Shown in pieces: positions 61,062 through 64,000 of a stretch of 64,000 bases of DNA. How positions within the stretch are numbered: position 1 is the stretch's first letter; each line of letters starts with the position of its first letter. The position numbers and the translations under genes were made by a program. A model generated the notes under the pieces. It was not told the DNA's origin. It made no database searches and worked only from the letters and a program-made list of their open reading frames with translations. The DNA comes from Volutella citrinella. Its lineage: Eukaryota; Ascomycota; Sordariomycetes; Hypocreales; Nectriaceae. The stretch spans positions 124,001 to 188,000 of the forward strand of contig JAWZSP010000011.1 in NCBI GenBank assembly GCA_034401135.1, in the 5' to 3' direction.

Positions 61062-61327
61062 TATTATATACTTTAGCCTGGATCTCTCTAAGTTATATAT
61101 TATATAATAAATCTATAGTATACTTAGCTAGATTTAATATATAAAAAGCTAGAATAAATAAAAAACTTTATATATATATTATTTATTTTTTATTATTATA
61201 TTTACTTTTAAATATAACTTATAATTTATTAAATTTAATAAGACTAAGACTAGATTTAATATTTTTTTTACTTTTTTAAATTTTAATTACTTAATTATTA
61301 AGTATAATAGCCTAATAGTTTATAATA
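61062..61327 (+). repeat. 5' LTR of the third gypsy copy
   Basis: From TATTATATAC to TATAATA; homologous to the five other LTRs of the family in this window. Confidence 0.88.
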
Positions 61328-64000
61328 AGTAGTAATAATTACTCTTTTTATTATTATAATTAAGATCTTAATTTAAGTAATTAATTATTAAAATTAATAA
61401 TTAAGATCCTAAATAAGAAAAGCTTAAAAATAAATACTATCTTTTTAAATAAATAAAATAATAACTAGATTTAATAAAACTTATATTAAATTACTTTTTT
61501 AATTTATTAAAATTAAAAATTAAAAAGTTTATAATATAATTTAAAATTAAAACTAAGAATTAAATTAATAATTAAACTTTTTAAACTTTTTAAAAATTTC
61601 TTTTTTATATAAAAATATTTATTAAATTCTAATTATTTATAATAAAATAGTACTTTATAAAAAATATAATTAATAATATTTAATATTTATTTTATTATAA
61701 AAAGGATATAAATAGAATATTATAAAAATAAAAATAACTATTTATAATTACTTTTTTTTATTATTAAGACTTAATTATTAACTTAAATCTTATTAAAATA
61801 ATATATAAAATAGTTAAAAAGATATTTTAATAAGTAAAAAAAAAGTAATTATTACTTTTTATTAAATTTTAATTTTTATTTATTTTTAAAAAAAGTAAAA
61901 ATAAATCTAATTTTAATAAAACTAAAATTATTATTTAAGAATTAATAATTTTATTAAATTAATAAGTAAAAATAAATAATTTTAAAAATTATAAAGCTAG
62001 TATATTTTATAATAATTCCTATTTATATTTTATTAATTTTAATAAAAGTATGTTTTTTAATTAAAAAACTAAAACTTTTATTTTAATAATTACTTTAATT
62101 ACTATTTTACTTAATTAAACAGCTTTAAGTATAATAATAATAAATTTAGTAAAGAATATTAATAATTTAAATAATATAATAAAAGCTTTAATAAAGTCTT
62201 TTAAATTATTAAAACTTTAATATATTTTATAATATATTTAAAATCTTAAAATATTAATAAATTATAATTTAGTATTTTAGGATTTAAAATAATTAATAAA
62301 GAATTAATTTATATTACTCTTAAATAACTTTTAGTTTTAATTATTAAGAAGTATAAAAATCTAAGTTATATAAAATATTTTATTAATATATTTAAAATAG
62401 TAATATAACTTTAGTAATTTATTATAACTGCTTTTATAAATATAATTAACTAGCTTTTATTAAAAATAAGAATTTAATTAATTATAAAAAAGATTTTACT
62501 AACTTTTAATATAATAACTAAGAATCTTTAATTAAATAGATTTAAAGTTAATCTTAATATAAATATTATAATAACTAGCTAATTTATATTAAAAATTAAT
62601 TATAATAGTATTATAAAGAGTTATATTTAATAAAATATAAGTTTAAGATATTAGATTTTTTAATTCTAAGTCTAATATTATTAAAATAAGTATTAAAATT
62701 TATTATAATAATAAGTAATTAATTTTTAGTAAAATCAAATCCTAGATATAAATAGTTAAAATCTATTTATATTAAGTTAATTTAAAAGTAAAAACCTTTA
62801 TTATTTATAAATTATAAACCTTATTAAAAGGTAATATAGTCTTATAATAATAAAAAGAATTAAACTATTAAAAAAGACTTATTATAATTACTAATTATAA
62901 AGTACTATTTTAAAATATAAAAAGAATTTAAATTATAAATAGATTAAGTATTAAAAAAGCTAAAAAGCTTATATTTTAATAAAATAGATATTAAATTAAA
63001 TAAATCTTTTTAATTATTTATTATTAAAGTCTTTTATAATACTTATATAATAAGTATAAATAAAAACTACTAACTACTTTTATAATTATAAAACTAGATT
63101 AATTCCTAGTTATATATAATTAATTAGTAATTAATAAAATAAACAACTTATTTTAAATTTATTTAAGAAATAGAAAAAAAAAATAAGAATTTAAAAAATC
63201 TTTATAAAAAGAATTATAAAATAAATAAGTATATATAATAAACTTAGTATAATATAATAAATTCTTTAACTTTTATAAAAATACTAATTATAATTAAAAT
63301 AAAGATTTTAAAAAAAAGAGTATAAATTAGTAATAATAATAATACTAAAACTAATACTTTTAAAAAAAAGTTAAAAAAGCTAAAAAAGATTTTAAACTTA
63401 AAAATATAACTAAAACTTATAACTTTTATAAAAACTAAAACTAAATTAAAAAGTCTAATTTTATAAAAATAAGAATTAAAAAAGTAATTAATAAAATAAT
63501 AAAAATAAAAAAAATATATTACTATACTAATTAAAATTAAAGTATTAAAATAATAAGTTAAAATTTTTATATTAATAGTAAATATATAAAACTTATAATA
63601 AATTATAATAAAATAAAGCTAAAGCTTTTTATATTAGAATTATAATATATATAGAAAATAATTATTAATTAAAGTAAGAAAGGTATTTATTAAAAAATAG
63701 CTATATTTTAATTAAAAAAGGCTTAGTAAATAATAAATTTAAAAAAGAAAGTAATTAAGATAAAATAGCTTTTATTAATTTTATAATATATATATTTAAA
63801 CTTTTTTTAAAATAATATAAGGATCTATATATTAATATAAATAAGAAAATTAAAAAAAAGTAAATTATTAAATTTATTAAATAACTAAATATATATAATA
63901 TAATAAAGACTAAATCTAATATTTACTTAAAAATTAATATTTAATTTTATAATAAAAGCAAGCTATATAGTATTATTATAAATATAAGAATATTAAATAT
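61062..64000 (+). mobile_element. Third copy of the gypsy family, partial at the window edge
   Basis: It begins with a 266-bp LTR (61062-61327) of the same family as 20960-21225. It continues with leader and gag-like sequence parallel to 21226-24150 of the younger nested copy. Heavy RIP: practically no ATG and TpA everywhere, stronger than in the copy at 20960. The 3' part lies beyond the window. Confidence 0.88.

Overview
This window looks like an accessory, transposon-rich stretch of a filamentous ascomycete (Pezizomycotina) chromosome. The evidence is short 48-75 nt introns, Zn2Cys6 regulators with a fungal-specific transcription factor domain, and large AT-rich blocks with the signature of repeat-induced point mutation (RIP): TpA-rich, CpA/TpG-poor and nearly without ATG codons. 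No species can be named from sequence alone.

1-12.8 kb is a gene-bearing segment. From the left it holds a Zn2Cys6 regulator cut by the window edge and apparently frameshifted; a complete 793-aa Zn2Cys6 regulator; a divergent, truncated paralogous Zn2Cys6 gene; an NmrA/isoflavone-reductase-like NAD(P)-binding protein; a small four-helix membrane protein; a doubtful Ser/Arg/Gln-rich small gene; an AIF/AMID-like FAD oxidoreductase; and a monocarboxylate-type MFS transporter. This resembles a small metabolic or detoxification cluster (regulators, two oxidoreductases, a transporter) without a recognisable synthase backbone.

13.4-36.9 kb is RIP-destroyed transposon. A 9.4-kb Ty3/gypsy element (20960-30371, + strand) sits inside an older copy of the same family (16231-35834, - strand). 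Both insertions keep perfect 5-bp target duplications. The older copy carries an extra LTR plus leader unit at its 5' end.

36.9-39.8 kb is a GC-normal island with a truncated mariner-type transposon and a second NmrA-like gene broken by one in-frame TGA. 39.8-54.2 kb is a reverse-oriented Tad-like LINE split by an 8.2-kb chromodomain Ty3/gypsy element and by a related solo LTR. 54.2-58.6 kb holds relics (kinase fragment, possible Copia gag, possible Fot1/pogo transposase). 58.7-59.7 kb has a third, intact NmrA-like gene. After a minisatellite, a third copy of the first Ty3/gypsy family starts at 61062 and leaves the window.

The most interesting signal is a nearly invariant 28-bp block (three CTCGG boxes followed by TCAAAC) 200-410 bp upstream of all three dispersed NmrA-like paralogs. 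Related CTCGG pairs lie in the shared FAD/MFS promoter. This suggests a common regulator, plausibly one of the local Zn2Cys6 proteins, and dispersal of gene plus promoter as a unit. All functions are inferred from motifs by eye; no database search was possible.
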